A stretch of 64,000 nt of DNA from Acidovorax sp. RAC01 (GTDB lineage: Bacteria > Pseudomonadota > Gammaproteobacteria > Burkholderiales > Burkholderiaceae_C), in assembly GCF_001714725.1 (NCBI RefSeq), contig NZ_CP016447.1, forward strand, positions 620,001 through 684,000, written 5' to 3'. A program made the translations under genes and the position numbers. The notes beneath the pieces are model-generated. The model worked only from the letters and a program-made list of their open reading frames with translations, did no database searches and had not been told where the DNA came from. Each line of letters begins with the position of its first letter. The first letter of the stretch is position 1. Positions 24,283-34,346 of the stretch are shown piece by piece.

Positions 24283-26922
24283 ATGACCCCGACCCATACC
24301 CCGTCCGCTCCCTGGTCCACGATGCGCGGCAACCCGCAGAACACGGGTTGCTGGAACTTCGGTGCGCCCTCGGCGCCTGCGCAGTTGATTTCGCATGTGC
24401 CCGCGGACACCACAGGCATTCTCAATGCCACACCCGTCGTCGATGCCAGTGGCACCATCCATGTCGGTTCGTCGGATGGCTATCTGTACTCATTGGGACC
24501 CTCCGGCACATGGAACCGCCTGCCCGTGGCCGCATCCGATGCGGCCACGGGCGCATCGACAGATGCCCGCAAGCATGGGGCTGTGGTGGACTCGGCTGCG
24601 TGCATCCTTCCTACCGGATGGCTGTACGTTCCCGCTGGCGACCGATCCATCTATGCCACCTGCGATGGAACAACGCTTGCGCGGTCTGAGCTCAGGAAAG
24701 AGAGCAGCTCACCCAGTACGATCGATTGGCTCGAGGGCAATGTGGTCACCGATGGCCATGGCGGGCTGTACGCTGGCTGCGACAACTTCTTTTTCTACGC
24801 CCTCCGTGCCGAAGGCAAGGATGCCAGGCCACGCTGGGCTTTTGCCACCGGTTTTTTCATCTGGAGTGCCGCCGCCTTTCACCCCGACGGCTCCATGGGC
24901 TGCTTTGCCTCGGCCGACATGACGGTTTACGCGTTCGACCCGCGCTCGGACCAGGCCCGCATTCTGTGGACAGCGCCGCTGGACAACCTGTGCGCCAGCT
25001 CGCCCGCGATCACGCGCGATGGACGGGTGATGCTGGGAGCGTTCGACGGACGGATCTACTGCCTCGACGCAGAGCAGGCTGGCCGTCGCATCGCCACATT
25101 CGACACGCCAGCGCTGGTGTATGCGTCACCCGCTCTGTACGAGCAAGGCGACGTGCAGCAGATGTTCGTGCTGTCGTCCGACGGCGTGCTGCGCGGTTTT
25201 GACATCTCCGCCCGAGGTGCCGCACCCCGGCTGCGGTGGTCCTGCTTTACCGGCATGCCCAGCTTTTCATCGCCGGTGGTGGGGCCGGCACCGGGCGATG
25301 GCGGGTCTTACCGCGTGTATGTCGCCACCGGAGATGGCGTTGTGCTGTCGATCGACCCGACCAAGGGCCAGATCGCGGGACGTTTCGACCTGTGCGTTTT
25401 AGGCCGAAAGCCCGAGGACACCGGGGACGACCCGGCGTTCTGGACATCGGTGCAGTACCCGGCGATCAACGCGTCACTCGCACTGAGTCCCCAGGGCGTG
25501 GTGGCCGTCAGCTCCGGCGGCATCGTGGCCCGTATTCCGTACACTGCGTTTTCCGAATGCCCGGCACCCCAGCGACTCCGGAGCCTGCGCTACGTGTCGC
25601 CTGCGGGCCGCATGGCAGCAGATGCGCTGGACGGCCAGACACCGCTGCTCGTCGATGGCGGTCAAGTGCTGACCCTGGCATCGGTATCGGACCAGGGCTT
25701 TGAGCCCCTGCAGGCCGACCCTCTTTCCGTGATGCTGGACGGGCAAAGCGTGCCGTTTTCGCTGAGTGCGGATGGCACACTCATCCACATGCATGCCCCG
25801 GTCGACCGGCCAGGCTTCACGGTGTCTGTGCACTACCAGGGCGCGCTGTACGGCAGCGCTCCGTGTCAGGTGCGGGTCATTCAGTCACCGCCGCCTGCCT
25901 GCACCTTGCCAGGACGGATGTGGGAAGTCACGCGCATGTCCGTGTTTTCGCCCTTCGTGGTACCGGCGCTGGACCAGCTCGCCATCGCCACCATCAAGAT
26001 CACCTTGCGGGTGCTGTATGTGGGCAGTCCCGACGACGACGGGTCGTACCCGGTGGCCGTGTACGGCTGCGAACACTATGCAGGGGGCGGCGCCGGAAGC
26101 CCGGCCCGAAACCTGATGTACTTGTTCACCGGCAGCTACCGCGGCGGTGTGCTGACCCTGGAGGCACGCAACACCTACTTTGAACTCAGTGCCTTGCCCG
26201 TTGGGCTCGATACGTTCCGGCTGAGTGCGGTGCTGGACGCAACGCAGACCCGCGGGGTCTCGCTGTCTGCCACGTACCGCAAGAGCTTCTGGACCACCAT
26301 GGCGTGGCTGTACAACCTGGTACACAAGTGGCTCGCCCAGACCACAGCGCGCGATGCCGAGGCGCATGGGACGCACACCGGCCATGAAGCAGTGAATAGC
26401 GCAGAACCCCTGCAAACCACCGAAACAGCCTCGGTGGGCTGGCGCGTGACGGCATTCCTGGGGCGATTGCTGCAACGGGGTGCGGCGCAGCTCATTCGTC
26501 CGTGGAAGCTGCTGGATGCCCGTGGCGCCTTTGTGTGGGCGGGCACTTTTTCCCTCGCCAGCACCCAAGACCCACAGGCGCCGAAGCTGAAGGTGGACGC
26601 GGCACACTGCAGCTTTCGCTGGCCGTACCTGCATGTGCAAGCGGCCTGCATCGAACCGGCAGACGCCGCGACCCTGCCAGACCAGGTCATTGGCATCGTG
26701 CTGTGGGACGCTGACACGCAGGAACCTCTGGGCTTGCCGTACACCACGCTGAACGAGATGCCGGTGATCCGTGACGCCACCGTGACGTGCACCCTCATCT
26801 GGGACGACGTGCACTCGCAGCGCATAGGTGGGAACCGGCGTCTGGTTGCGCGGGTGATGGTCGGTCCACAGATGGCCAACGGCGAGTTCGCATTCCAGAT
26901 GCCGGACGCGGTGCAGCGCTGA
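24283..26922 (+). CDS. PQQ-like/WD-type beta-propeller protein with a large C-terminal extension, unknown function
   Basis: 879 aa. Residues ~10-430 hold propeller blades with repeats such as SAPWSTMRGNPQNTG, VVDASGTIHVGSSDGYLYSL, AITRDGRVMLGAFDGRIYCLDAE and YVATGDGVVLSIDP, typical of outer-membrane-assembly BamB-like or PQQ-binding propellers. Residues ~450-879 are unlike anything I recognise. No signal peptide or membrane segment is visible. ATG 24283 follows AAAGG. It is divergent from the PLC-like/FG-GAP protein over 295 bp, and both are repeat-rich proteins without export signals, so they may act together (inference). Confidence 0.7.
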   Translation: MTPTHTPSAPWSTMRGNPQNTGCWNFGAPSAPAQLISHVPADTTGILNATPVVDASGTIHVGSSDGYLYSLGPSGTWNRLPVAASDAATGASTDARKHGAVVDSAACILPTGWLYVPAGDRSIYATCDGTTLARSELRKESSSPSTIDWLEGNVVTDGHGGLYAGCDNFFFYALRAEGKDARPRWAFATGFFIWSAAAFHPDGSMGCFASADMTVYAFDPRSDQARILWTAPLDNLCASSPAITRDGRVMLGAFDGRIYCLDAEQAGRRIATFDTPALVYASPALYEQGDVQQMFVLSSDGVLRGFDISARGAAPRLRWSCFTGMPSFSSPVVGPAPGDGGSYRVYVATGDGVVLSIDPTKGQIAGRFDLCVLGRKPEDTGDDPAFWTSVQYPAINASLALSPQGVVAVSSGGIVARIPYTAFSECPAPQRLRSLRYVSPAGRMAADALDGQTPLLVDGGQVLTLASVSDQGFEPLQADPLSVMLDGQSVPFSLSADGTLIHMHAPVDRPGFTVSVHYQGALYGSAPCQVRVIQSPPPACTLPGRMWEVTRMSVFSPFVVPALDQLAIATIKITLRVLYVGSPDDDGSYPVAVYGCEHYAGGGAGSPARNLMYLFTGSYRGGVLTLEARNTYFELSALPVGLDTFRLSAVLDATQTRGVSLSATYRKSFWTTMAWLYNLVHKWLAQTTARDAEAHGTHTGHEAVNSAEPLQTTETASVGWRVTAFLGRLLQRGAAQLIRPWKLLDARGAFVWAGTFSLASTQDPQAPKLKVDAAHCSFRWPYLHVQAACIEPADAATLPDQVIGIVLWDADTQEPLGLPYTTLNEMPVIRDATVTCTLIWDDVHSQRIGGNRRLVARVMVGPQMANGEFAFQMPDAVQR

Positions 26923-27037
26923 AGGCGAGCCCCGGGTGCAGCGGGCGGAGGCTGGGGTTACCATGCTCGGCCACGACGCGCTGGCGCGGCCGCATCTGCG
27001 GTGCCATGCGTCGCCGCTCCGTATTTTTGGTTGCTCC

Positions 27038-28123
27038 ATGCTGCTCTCCCGTTCACTGCCTTCCCGCTCTATCCGGCGCCCTCTGCATGCGCAGGCGGAC
27101 CTCCTCACCCGCCGTGGGGCCACGCTGCTGCTGGCAGCGGTGCTGGCTGGCTGTACGGGGGGTGCGCCCGTACGCACCGCGGCCCCCGAGGCATCGCCCT
27201 CGCCCGGAGCTGCGCCCGTGCGCATCGGACTGGCGTTGGGCGGCGGCGCGGCCAAGGGGTTTGCCCATATCGGCGTGATCAAGATGCTCGAAGCCAATGG
27301 CCTGGTGCCCGCAGTGGTGTCCGGCACCAGCGCGGGGAGCGTGGTGGGAGCGCTGTACGCCAGCGGCCTGAACGCGTTCGAGCTGCAGGAAAAAGCCGTG
27401 GGGCTCGACGAATCAAAGATACGCGACCTGCAGATTTCATCTGGCGGCCTGGTCCAGGGCCAGAAGCTGGAGGACTACGTTAACGAACAGGTGCGGCGCA
27501 AGCCCCTCGAGCAGCTTGCCAAGCCGTTCGTCGCCGTGGCCACGCGGCTGGAGGATGGCGAGCGCACCGTGTTTGCCCGGGGCAACACGGGCCAGGCGGT
27601 GCGTGCATCGAGCAGCGTTCCTGGCGTTTTCCAGCCGGTCACCATCGGCAAGTTTCACTTCGTCGATGGCGGCATCGTCAGCCCCGTGCCCGTGGACGCG
27701 GCGCGCCAGCTGGGTGCAGACATCGTCATCGCGGTGGACATCTCGAACAAGGCACGCGGCCAATCGCCCGGCGACATGCTGGGCACGCTGGGCCAGTCGA
27801 TTGCCATCATGGGCCAGAAGCTCGGCCAGGCCGAGCTGGCGCGCGCGGACGTGATCATCCGACCGCGGGTGCTGGACATCGGCGCCGCCGACTTCAGCCA
27901 GCGTGCCAACGCCATCCTTGAGGGCGAAAAGGCCGCCCTGGCCGCCATGCCGCAGATCCGCGAGCGCGTGGCACAGCTTCAGGCCGACCGCGCCCAGGCC
28001 GCCCGCCTCGCCCAGCAGAAGGCGGCCGAAGCGCAATACCAGGCCTGCCTTGAAAACCGCAGCCGGCTGCAGAAGATTGCCGGCATGGCCAGGCTGGACG
28101 ATTCCTGCGTCGCACCGCGCTAG
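27038..28123 (+). CDS. Patatin-like phospholipase lipoprotein (RssA type)
   Basis: 361 aa. The ATG at 27038 starts an N-terminus with a lipoprotein signal (LLLAAVLAGC), so it is probably lipid-anchored in the envelope. The patatin domain (~60-275) has the oxyanion GGGAAKG, the nucleophile motif GTSAG, and the catalytic Asp in VDGGIVSPVPV. The C-terminal ~60 residues are helical and alanine/glutamine-rich. An upstream GTG (26936) in frame lacks a signal and is rejected. It follows the propeller gene by 115 bp. Substrate lipid unknown. Confidence 0.88.
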   Translation: MLLSRSLPSRSIRRPLHAQADLLTRRGATLLLAAVLAGCTGGAPVRTAAPEASPSPGAAPVRIGLALGGGAAKGFAHIGVIKMLEANGLVPAVVSGTSAGSVVGALYASGLNAFELQEKAVGLDESKIRDLQISSGGLVQGQKLEDYVNEQVRRKPLEQLAKPFVAVATRLEDGERTVFARGNTGQAVRASSSVPGVFQPVTIGKFHFVDGGIVSPVPVDAARQLGADIVIAVDISNKARGQSPGDMLGTLGQSIAIMGQKLGQAELARADVIIRPRVLDIGAADFSQRANAILEGEKAALAAMPQIRERVAQLQADRAQAARLAQQKAAEAQYQACLENRSRLQKIAGMARLDDSCVAPR

Positions 28124-28212
28124 GACCTCTTCAGAGCCGGCACGGTGCTTGCTGTGGTGAACGGGGCTCGTCCTGCCCCCACTGGCCAGGCGCCCACCGC
28201 ACCGCGCTACAT

Positions 28213-28280
28213 GAATAAAAAAGCCTTTCAGCGCTTTACCCATAACACTTTATAGCTATTAAAACAATAGCACAATAGCC
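28213..28280. repeat. AT-rich intergenic element (member c)
   Basis: Contains CAGCGCTTTACCCATAACAC and then TAGCTATTAAAACAATAGC, an imperfect palindrome, immediately before ureD. Same arrangement as the elements before ureC and ureG. Confidence 0.65.
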
Positions 28281-28283
28281 ACT

Positions 28284-29117
28284 ATGCCCTGGCACGCCCG
28301 TCTGCAACTGGACTACACCGTGGAAAGCGGCCGCACCGTGGCGCGCTACGCGCACCACGGCCCACTGCGCATCCTGCAAAGCCTCTACCCCGAGGGCGAT
28401 CGGGTATGCCACAACGTGCTGGTGCACCCGCCCGGGGGGCTGGTGGGCGGCGACACGCTGGACATCACCACCACCGTGGGCCCCGGCGCCCACGGCCTGG
28501 TCACCACGCCCGGCGCCACGCGCTTTTACCGCTCCACCGGCCCGCTGGCACTGCAGCGCAGCCACCTCACCGTGGCCGAAGGCGCGCGGCTGGAGTGGCT
28601 GCCGCTCGAAGCCCTGTGCTACAGCGCCTGCCACGCCGAAAACCACCTCACGCTGGCCCTGGCCCCCGGTGCCGAATGTATGGCCTGGGACGTGACCGCA
28701 CTGGGCCTTCCGCACGCAGGCCAGCCGTTTGACCAAGGCCGCTTTACCCAGCACCTGGAAGTGCCCGGCCTGTGGCTGGAGCGCGGCGTGATCGACGCCA
28801 CCGATGACCGGCTGCTGAGCAGCCCCTTGGGCCTGGCAGGCCACCGCTGCATGGCCAGCATGTTCTTTGCCACAGGCACGCCCCTGGACCGCACCCGCCG
28901 CGACGCGGCCTTGGACGCGGCCCGCGCGGTGATTGATCAACACCCCCAGGTCAAAGCCACCGCAGGCGCCACCAGCCCCAACGACCGCATGGTAGTGGTG
29001 CGCGTGCTGGCACCGCAGGTGGAGCCTGCGATGAAGCTGCTCAAGGCGGTGCGGGTGGCTTGGCGCCAGTCGATGTGGGGCATCAGCGGGGAGACCCCGC
29101 GCATCTGGTCGATGTAG
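28284..29117 (+). CDS. ureD: Urease accessory protein UreD
   Basis: 277 aa. Part of the UreDFG complex that delivers nickel to apo-urease. Recognised from the N-terminal LQLDYTVESGRTVARYAHHGPLRI, LVHPPGGLVGGDTL, TPGATRFYRS and the C-terminal VAWRQSMWGISGETPRIW. Length matches UreD. It is stranded 23 kb from ureA; in many relatives ureD directly precedes ureA. The other urease genes are complete elsewhere in the window, and no second ureD is present. ATG 28284 lies a few bases after an AT-rich repeat. It converges on a hybrid sensor kinase gene. Confidence 0.95.
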   Translation: MPWHARLQLDYTVESGRTVARYAHHGPLRILQSLYPEGDRVCHNVLVHPPGGLVGGDTLDITTTVGPGAHGLVTTPGATRFYRSTGPLALQRSHLTVAEGARLEWLPLEALCYSACHAENHLTLALAPGAECMAWDVTALGLPHAGQPFDQGRFTQHLEVPGLWLERGVIDATDDRLLSSPLGLAGHRCMASMFFATGTPLDRTRRDAALDAARAVIDQHPQVKATAGATSPNDRMVVVRVLAPQVEPAMKLLKAVRVAWRQSMWGISGETPRIWSM

Positions 29118-29202
29118 GGCGGCCAAGGCCGTGCGCCCTGCAGGGGCCCAACGGGGCGCACGGGGCGCTGCGCCGCAGCCAGGCACCACCGCACTGGCGG
29201 CG

Positions 29203-31344
29203 CTACGAACAGACGCGCAGGATGGCTGCGTGCAGCATCTGCGGGGTACACGGCTTGGGCAGCACGTCGAACCCCATGCGCTTGATGTTGTCGAGCTGCT
29301 CGGCGTAGCCGGTCATCAGCAGCAAGCGCTGGGCAGGCCACACTTCACGAATGTGCTGCGCCAGCGAAACCCCATCCATCTCACCGGGCATGACCACGTC
29401 CGACACGATCAGGTCGGGCCGTGTGCCCTGCTCCAGCAGATCGCGCGCCTTCACAGCCCGGTCTACATGCGTGACCCGGCAGCCTAGCGATTCGAGGATG
29501 GGCACGACCGACGCGGCCACTTCTTCGTTGTCTTCCACCAGAACCACCGTCTTGTTCAGTGCGACGAGCGCAGGCGCTGGTCCGGTTGCCGCCGTGGTTG
29601 CCCTGTCGGCAGCGCGCGGGATGAACAGCGTCACGCAGGTCCCCTCGCCCACCGTGCTTGCAATCGAGGCACGCCCGCCCACGCGTTCGCACATGCCATA
29701 CACCTGGCTCAGGCCCAGGCCCGTGCCCTGCCCCACGGCTTTGGTCGTGAAGAACGGCTCGAACACCTTGCTCAGAAGCTCGGGCGCAATACCGGTGCCG
29801 GTGTCGCGCACCTCGATCATGACCATGGCGGGTGTGCTGCTAGCCGCCGCGTCGGCGGGTGCGTTGCAGGCATGGATGACCAGTGTGCCGCCGGATGGCA
29901 TGGCGTCACGCGCGTTGATACCCAGGTTGAGCAAGGCCAGCTCCAGCTCGGCCAGGTCCAGCTGTACCGGTGCCGTGTCGGGCTCCACGATCACCAGCAG
30001 CTGCACCTTGCTGCCCAGCACCGGCGCAATCAGGCCTTGCAACGGCGGCAGCTTTTCCTGCAGAACAATGTGCTCGGTCACCAGCGGCTGCCGGCGCGAG
30101 AACGCCAGCAGCTGCCGCGTGAGGTTGGTGGCCGACTTCACGGCCCGCGTCATCGATTCGATCTGCTTGGAGCCCACGTCGGGCGCCATGCGCCTGAGCA
30201 GGAACAGGTTATTGCTGATGACCATCAGCGCATTGTTGAAGTCGTGTGCCACGCCGCCAGTCAGGCGGCCCAGGGCTTCGAGCTTTTGCGCCTGCAGCAG
30301 CGCTTCTTCAGCGCGCCGGCGGGTTTCTGTTTCCTTTTCCAGCTGCTCCATGGTCGACAGCACGATCCGCGCATTGCGCAGGGCCACCGTTGCCGTGGCA
30401 AACAGCGCACACACCGGCAGCGCGCCTACCAGGAAAAGCAGCGCCAGCTCGCCCAGCAGGGCTTGCTGCATGGGGGATCGGTCACGACCGGCGGCCAGGA
30501 ACAGCGGGTAGCTGCCCACCTTGCGATAGGCCAGGTAGCTGTCTTCACCACTGATGGACGATACGCCGCGCAGCCGCGCCGCGTCGCCCCCTTCATGGAT
30601 GCTTTGCATGATCGGGCCCGCAGCCGACAGCCGGGTTCCGTCGCCCGGCATCTCGGGCCACTGTGCGTAGACCTCGCCGCTGGCCGCGAACAGGCTCATC
30701 GTGAGCTCCGGGTCGCCGGCGACCATGTCGCGGAAGAAGCCGCCGAAATAGGAGGTGAGCACGGCCACGTTCACCACACCGCCAAAGCGACCTTGGTCAT
30801 CGTTGAACGCAACGCTGAGGTTCAGCACGCGCTCACCGGAGGTGCGGGTGACGATGGGCCGGGAAAGGTAGGTGCCGGCAAAACCATCGCGGTGGACCCG
30901 GAAGTACTCGCCGTCGGACATGTCCACGACGGGAAACGGAAACAAACGGCTGCTGGCCAGCGTCTTGCCCTGGGCGTCCAGGATCAGGATGGACTGGATC
31001 TGGGGCTGGTCTACCGTACGCGCACGCAAGGCCTCGTGCAGCGCAGCCTCGCTGGCACGCAGGTCGGCCAGGCTGCGGCTGTTGACCAGCAACAGCACCC
31101 GCTCATGCAGCACCTCGGACGCTGACATGACCTTGGCGGCATGCTCGTGGGCGACACGCAGGGACCGGTCAACCCGCAGCACGGCTTCCTCTTGCGCCGC
31201 GCCGTAGCGAATGACCCCGAAGATCAGATAGATGGACAGCGGCACCACCACGCTGAGCCAGGCCAGCAGGCGCAACCAGCGCACGGAGGCATGGGACCGC
31301 AGCGGGGAGCCCGCATCCACCGAGGTGCGCCTGCGCGTTGCCAT
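29203..31344 (-). CDS. Hybrid sensor histidine kinase with dCache-like sensor and C-terminal receiver
   Basis: 713 aa. Transmembrane segment ~24-46, a periplasmic dCache-like sensor ~50-300, a second transmembrane segment ~310-335 and a coiled linker. HisKA has GGVAHDFNN (phospho-His), HATPase has LNLGINARDAM and DTGTGIAPELL, and the receiver (~595-710) has phospho-Asp in LIVSDVVMPG and Lys in LPKP. The HDFNN-type kinase with fused receiver lacks an output domain, so the phosphoryl group must pass to an unlinked partner. ATG 31344. Its stop faces ureD; upstream on the same strand lies alaC, 311 bp away. Ligand unknown. Confidence 0.9.
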   Translation of the reverse strand: MATRRRTSVDAGSPLRSHASVRWLRLLAWLSVVVPLSIYLIFGVIRYGAAQEEAVLRVDRSLRVAHEHAAKVMSASEVLHERVLLLVNSRSLADLRASEAALHEALRARTVDQPQIQSILILDAQGKTLASSRLFPFPVVDMSDGEYFRVHRDGFAGTYLSRPIVTRTSGERVLNLSVAFNDDQGRFGGVVNVAVLTSYFGGFFRDMVAGDPELTMSLFAASGEVYAQWPEMPGDGTRLSAAGPIMQSIHEGGDAARLRGVSSISGEDSYLAYRKVGSYPLFLAAGRDRSPMQQALLGELALLFLVGALPVCALFATATVALRNARIVLSTMEQLEKETETRRRAEEALLQAQKLEALGRLTGGVAHDFNNALMVISNNLFLLRRMAPDVGSKQIESMTRAVKSATNLTRQLLAFSRRQPLVTEHIVLQEKLPPLQGLIAPVLGSKVQLLVIVEPDTAPVQLDLAELELALLNLGINARDAMPSGGTLVIHACNAPADAAASSTPAMVMIEVRDTGTGIAPELLSKVFEPFFTTKAVGQGTGLGLSQVYGMCERVGGRASIASTVGEGTCVTLFIPRAADRATTAATGPAPALVALNKTVVLVEDNEEVAASVVPILESLGCRVTHVDRAVKARDLLEQGTRPDLIVSDVVMPGEMDGVSLAQHIREVWPAQRLLLMTGYAEQLDNIKRMGFDVLPKPCTPQMLHAAILRVCS

Positions 31345-31655
31345 GTTTCAGGGCCGGTACGCGGCGCGGGCACCGGCCACAGCAGCCAGGGTAGCGGGGC
31401 CTTGCGAAGTTGGGGGCAAATGCATCGCCATAGGATAGTGCAGCGCTGGGCGCGCGGACGGGTGTACCGGCGCGGTGGTCTGGACAACCCTGCTGCGCTT
31501 GTGCGGCCGCCCCGCGACCCACTCCATCAGCGCCCCGCCCCACTGCAAATGCTGGTGGAGGTGCGCCCCGGGGGGTGCTGCGTCACCCCGACTGGCGGCA
31601 ACGTTGCCAGCTGGCATGGCGGGGCGGCGCCCGTCCCGCCCACGCCGGCGGCGGC
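31345..31655. other. Intergenic stretch, no gene seen
   Basis: 311 bp between the hybrid sensor kinase start and the alaC stop. No RNA gene, strong hairpin or repeat was recognised; presumably holds the kinase promoter. Confidence 0.5.
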
Positions 31656-32873
31656 TCAGCCCCCTGGCACCTTCAGCAGCCCGTCTGCCTTGAACATTGC
31701 GCGAATCCCCCGCACCGCCTGCCGGATCCGCGCCTCGTTCTCGATCAGCGCAAAGCGCACGTACTCGTCTCCCTGGTCGCCAAAGCCGATGCCTGGCGAC
31801 ACACACACCTTGGCTTTTTCAAGCAGTTGCCGCGCAAATTCCAGCGAGCCCAGCGCGCGGTACGGCTCGGGGATGCGGGCCCAGATGTACATGCTGGCCT
31901 TGGGGCAGTCCACCGCCCAGCCCGCTTCGGTGAGTCCCTTGTAGAGCACGTCACGGCGGCGCTGGTACTGGGCGGCGATGTCTTTCACGCACTGCTGGTC
32001 GCCCTCCAGTGCGGCAATCGCGGCCACCTGCAGGGGAGTGAAGGTGCCGTAGTCGTGGTAGCTCTTGATGCGGGCGAGCGCGGCCACCAGGTCGGGGTTG
32101 CCCACCATGAAGCCCACGCGCCAGCCTGCCATGTTGTAGCTTTTGGAGAGGGTGAAAAACTCCACCGCCACATCCTTGGCGCCGGGCACTTCCATGATGC
32201 TGGGGGCGCGGTAGCCGTCGTACACGATGTCGGCATAGGCCAGGTCGTGCACCACCAGGATGTCGTGCTTCTTGGCCAGGGCGATCACGCGCTCGAAGAA
32301 CGAGAGGTCCACACACTGCGCGGTGGGGTTGCTGGGGAAGCCGAAGATCATCATCTTGGGCTTGGGGTAGCTGCCGCGGATGGCCTTTTCCAGCTCGGCA
32401 AAAAAGTCCACATCGGGCGCCACGGGCACGCTGCGGATGTCGGCACCGGCGATCACCGCGCCGTAGATGTGGATGGGGTAGCTCGGGTCGGGCACCAGCA
32501 CGGTGTCGCCCCGGTCCAGCGTGGCCAGCATCAGGTGGGCCAGGCCCTCCTTGGAGCCGATGGTGACGATGGCCTCGGTGTCGGGGTGGATGTCCACCGC
32601 GTAGCGGTCTTTGTACCAGTGGCTGATGGCGCGGCGCAGGCGCGGGATACCCTTGCTGGCGCTGTAGCCGTGGGTATCAGGCCGCTGGGCCACTTCGGTG
32701 AGCTTGGCGACGATGTGCGGTGGTGTGGCCCCGTCGGGGTTGCCCATGCTCATGTCGATGATGTCTTCGCCCCGGCGGCGGGCGGCGAGTTTGAGCTCGG
32801 CCGTGATGTTGAAGACGTAGGGAGGGAGGCGATCGATGCGCGCAAAACGGCGCTTGCCCTGCGATGCAGACAT
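31656..32873 (-). CDS. alaC: PLP-dependent aminotransferase, AlaC type (glutamate-pyruvate)
   Basis: 405 aa. Class I/II fold: [52 protein letters not shown], the PLP lysine in [12 protein letters not shown] and a C-terminal [20 protein letters not shown]. These match AlaC, which makes alanine from pyruvate and glutamate. ATG 32873. It is flanked by signalling genes on the same strand with gaps of 186-311 bp, so it is probably expressed alone. Confidence 0.9.
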   Translation of the reverse strand: MSASQGKRRFARIDRLPPYVFNITAELKLAARRRGEDIIDMSMGNPDGATPPHIVAKLTEVAQRPDTHGYSASKGIPRLRRAISHWYKDRYAVDIHPDTEAIVTIGSKEGLAHLMLATLDRGDTVLVPDPSYPIHIYGAVIAGADIRSVPVAPDVDFFAELEKAIRGSYPKPKMMIFGFPSNPTAQCVDLSFFERVIALAKKHDILVVHDLAYADIVYDGYRAPSIMEVPGAKDVAVEFFTLSKSYNMAGWRVGFMVGNPDLVAALARIKSYHDYGTFTPLQVAAIAALEGDQQCVKDIAAQYQRRRDVLYKGLTEAGWAVDCPKASMYIWARIPEPYRALGSLEFARQLLEKAKVCVSPGIGFGDQGDEYVRFALIENEARIRQAVRGIRAMFKADGLLKVPGG

Positions 32874-33059
32874 GCGGTGTGACTTTCACGTAAGCGCCCG
32901 GAACCGTCCGAGCGACGTGGCCGGCAGAAAGGCTGGCCCGGACGCAATCTAACGCATGGCGCGCGAGGCGCCAAGCGGCTTCGCATGGTGTGGCGGCTTT
33001 GCCTCACCGGGCGCCGTCATGCGCGATGGCCCGCAGAGCCCAGAAGCCCGCCCAGGGGT

Positions 33060-34139
33060 CTACCGTGTCCCGACCAGAACCTGCACAAACATCTGGACCT
33101 TCGCACTGCACTCCGGGCTGATCGTGGTGAATTCCATGCCGGCCATCCATTCGGTGCCCTCTTGCTTGAGGGTGATGACGCGGGCATACACGTCTGTGGC
33201 GCGGTAGTTGACCAGGGCCAGGTCAAACCCCAGCCGTACTTCGGCATGGAGCGGCAAGGGTTCATCGGTCACCAACAAAAGGCCGTGGTAGCCCATGTCG
33301 CGTACCGTACCGTGCACCACGTGCGGGGTCACGATGCCGTCTTGCACCTGCTGGCATTGACAGGGCAGGCGCGCCTCGACACGGTGGCTGCGCCGAAACT
33401 CCTGCCGTGGCACCTTCAGCCTGCGCGAAGGCACGGCCACAAGTTCACGCAGGCTCTCAGGCTGGGAACGCCCCTTGATACAGACCTGCATGGGAGCGCT
33501 CGCTGACGCCATTCCCCAGCAGCGCTGATACACAGCGTCGCTGATGAGCACCTGTCCGCGCAGGCTGAACGACTGCATGCGAACGACCAGGTCCACATCG
33601 TCCCCCAGCACGGTGAACCCCGGGCACACAGGCGCTCCAAAATGGCCCGCCATCACCGTGCCGGTGTGCACACCCACACCCAGAAACAGAGGGGGCAGGC
33701 GCTCGTCAAGATGCGCCTGGTTGAGATCACGCATCGCCATCTGCATCTCGACAGCGCATAGCACAGCGCGTTCCACATCGTCTTCACGCGCGGCCGGCAC
33801 GCCAAACAGCACCATGAGCGAGTCCCGCATGAAATGGTCAATGCTCCCGCCGTACCGCACGGCGACCTCACCCAGCCTTCGAAAGCAACGGTCGATGACG
33901 GCTACGGCACTGGTATCGGGCTGCGATGCGAGCAAGTCCGGCAGACCGCGTATGCCTGCCACCAGCAACGCCATGCCGCGCTGCCCCGGGGTGTCGTGCG
34001 GGTACGGGCCAGCCGCATCCGCGGCCGGCAGCAAAGCGGCCATTTCGGCCTGATCAGCGGCGTTCAGCCGGGTACCGGTGGCCCGCGCGATCAGGCTCTG
34101 CAAGGCCTCCAGGGTGTCTGAACGGGAAGAAGTACGCAT
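33060..34139 (-). CDS. Degenerate adenylate/guanylate-cyclase-like domain fused to PilZ
   Basis: 359 aa. Residues ~55-225 have a class III nucleotide cyclase fold: LLVAGIRGLPDLL, GGSIDHFMRDSLMVLFG, LGVGVHTGTVMAGHFG, FTVLGDDVDLVVRM. The first metal-binding Asp (FADIRGF in active enzymes) is Gly, and the usual Asn of the VNLAAR-type motif is Asp, so it is probably not catalytic. Residues ~250-355 are a PilZ domain (RRSHRVEARLPCQC..., DMGYHGLLLVTDE), which suggests c-di-GMP binding. ATG 34139 was picked over an upstream in-frame extension with no conserved residues. Possible role: a c-di-GMP receptor with a vestigial cyclase. Confidence 0.82.
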   Translation of the reverse strand: MRTSSRSDTLEALQSLIARATGTRLNAADQAEMAALLPAADAAGPYPHDTPGQRGMALLVAGIRGLPDLLASQPDTSAVAVIDRCFRRLGEVAVRYGGSIDHFMRDSLMVLFGVPAAREDDVERAVLCAVEMQMAMRDLNQAHLDERLPPLFLGVGVHTGTVMAGHFGAPVCPGFTVLGDDVDLVVRMQSFSLRGQVLISDAVYQRCWGMASASAPMQVCIKGRSQPESLRELVAVPSRRLKVPRQEFRRSHRVEARLPCQCQQVQDGIVTPHVVHGTVRDMGYHGLLLVTDEPLPLHAEVRLGFDLALVNYRATDVYARVITLKQEGTEWMAGMEFTTISPECSAKVQMFVQVLVGTR

Positions 34140-34346
34140 GAAATTCACAGATAACAGGCCGCCGCACCACCATGGCACGGCACGGGCATTCGGTGCGGGG
34201 GCCAGAATAGGGGGCGGCACAGGCCGGGTCAAGCTAGGAAACCTCTGCATGACCCTTCGTACATGGCGCGCGGACGATTCCGTGTAGCCACATCAGCGGT
34301 GGCCGTTGTCTTTGCGCATCAAACCCCCGCCAGGCGCGCCATGCCA

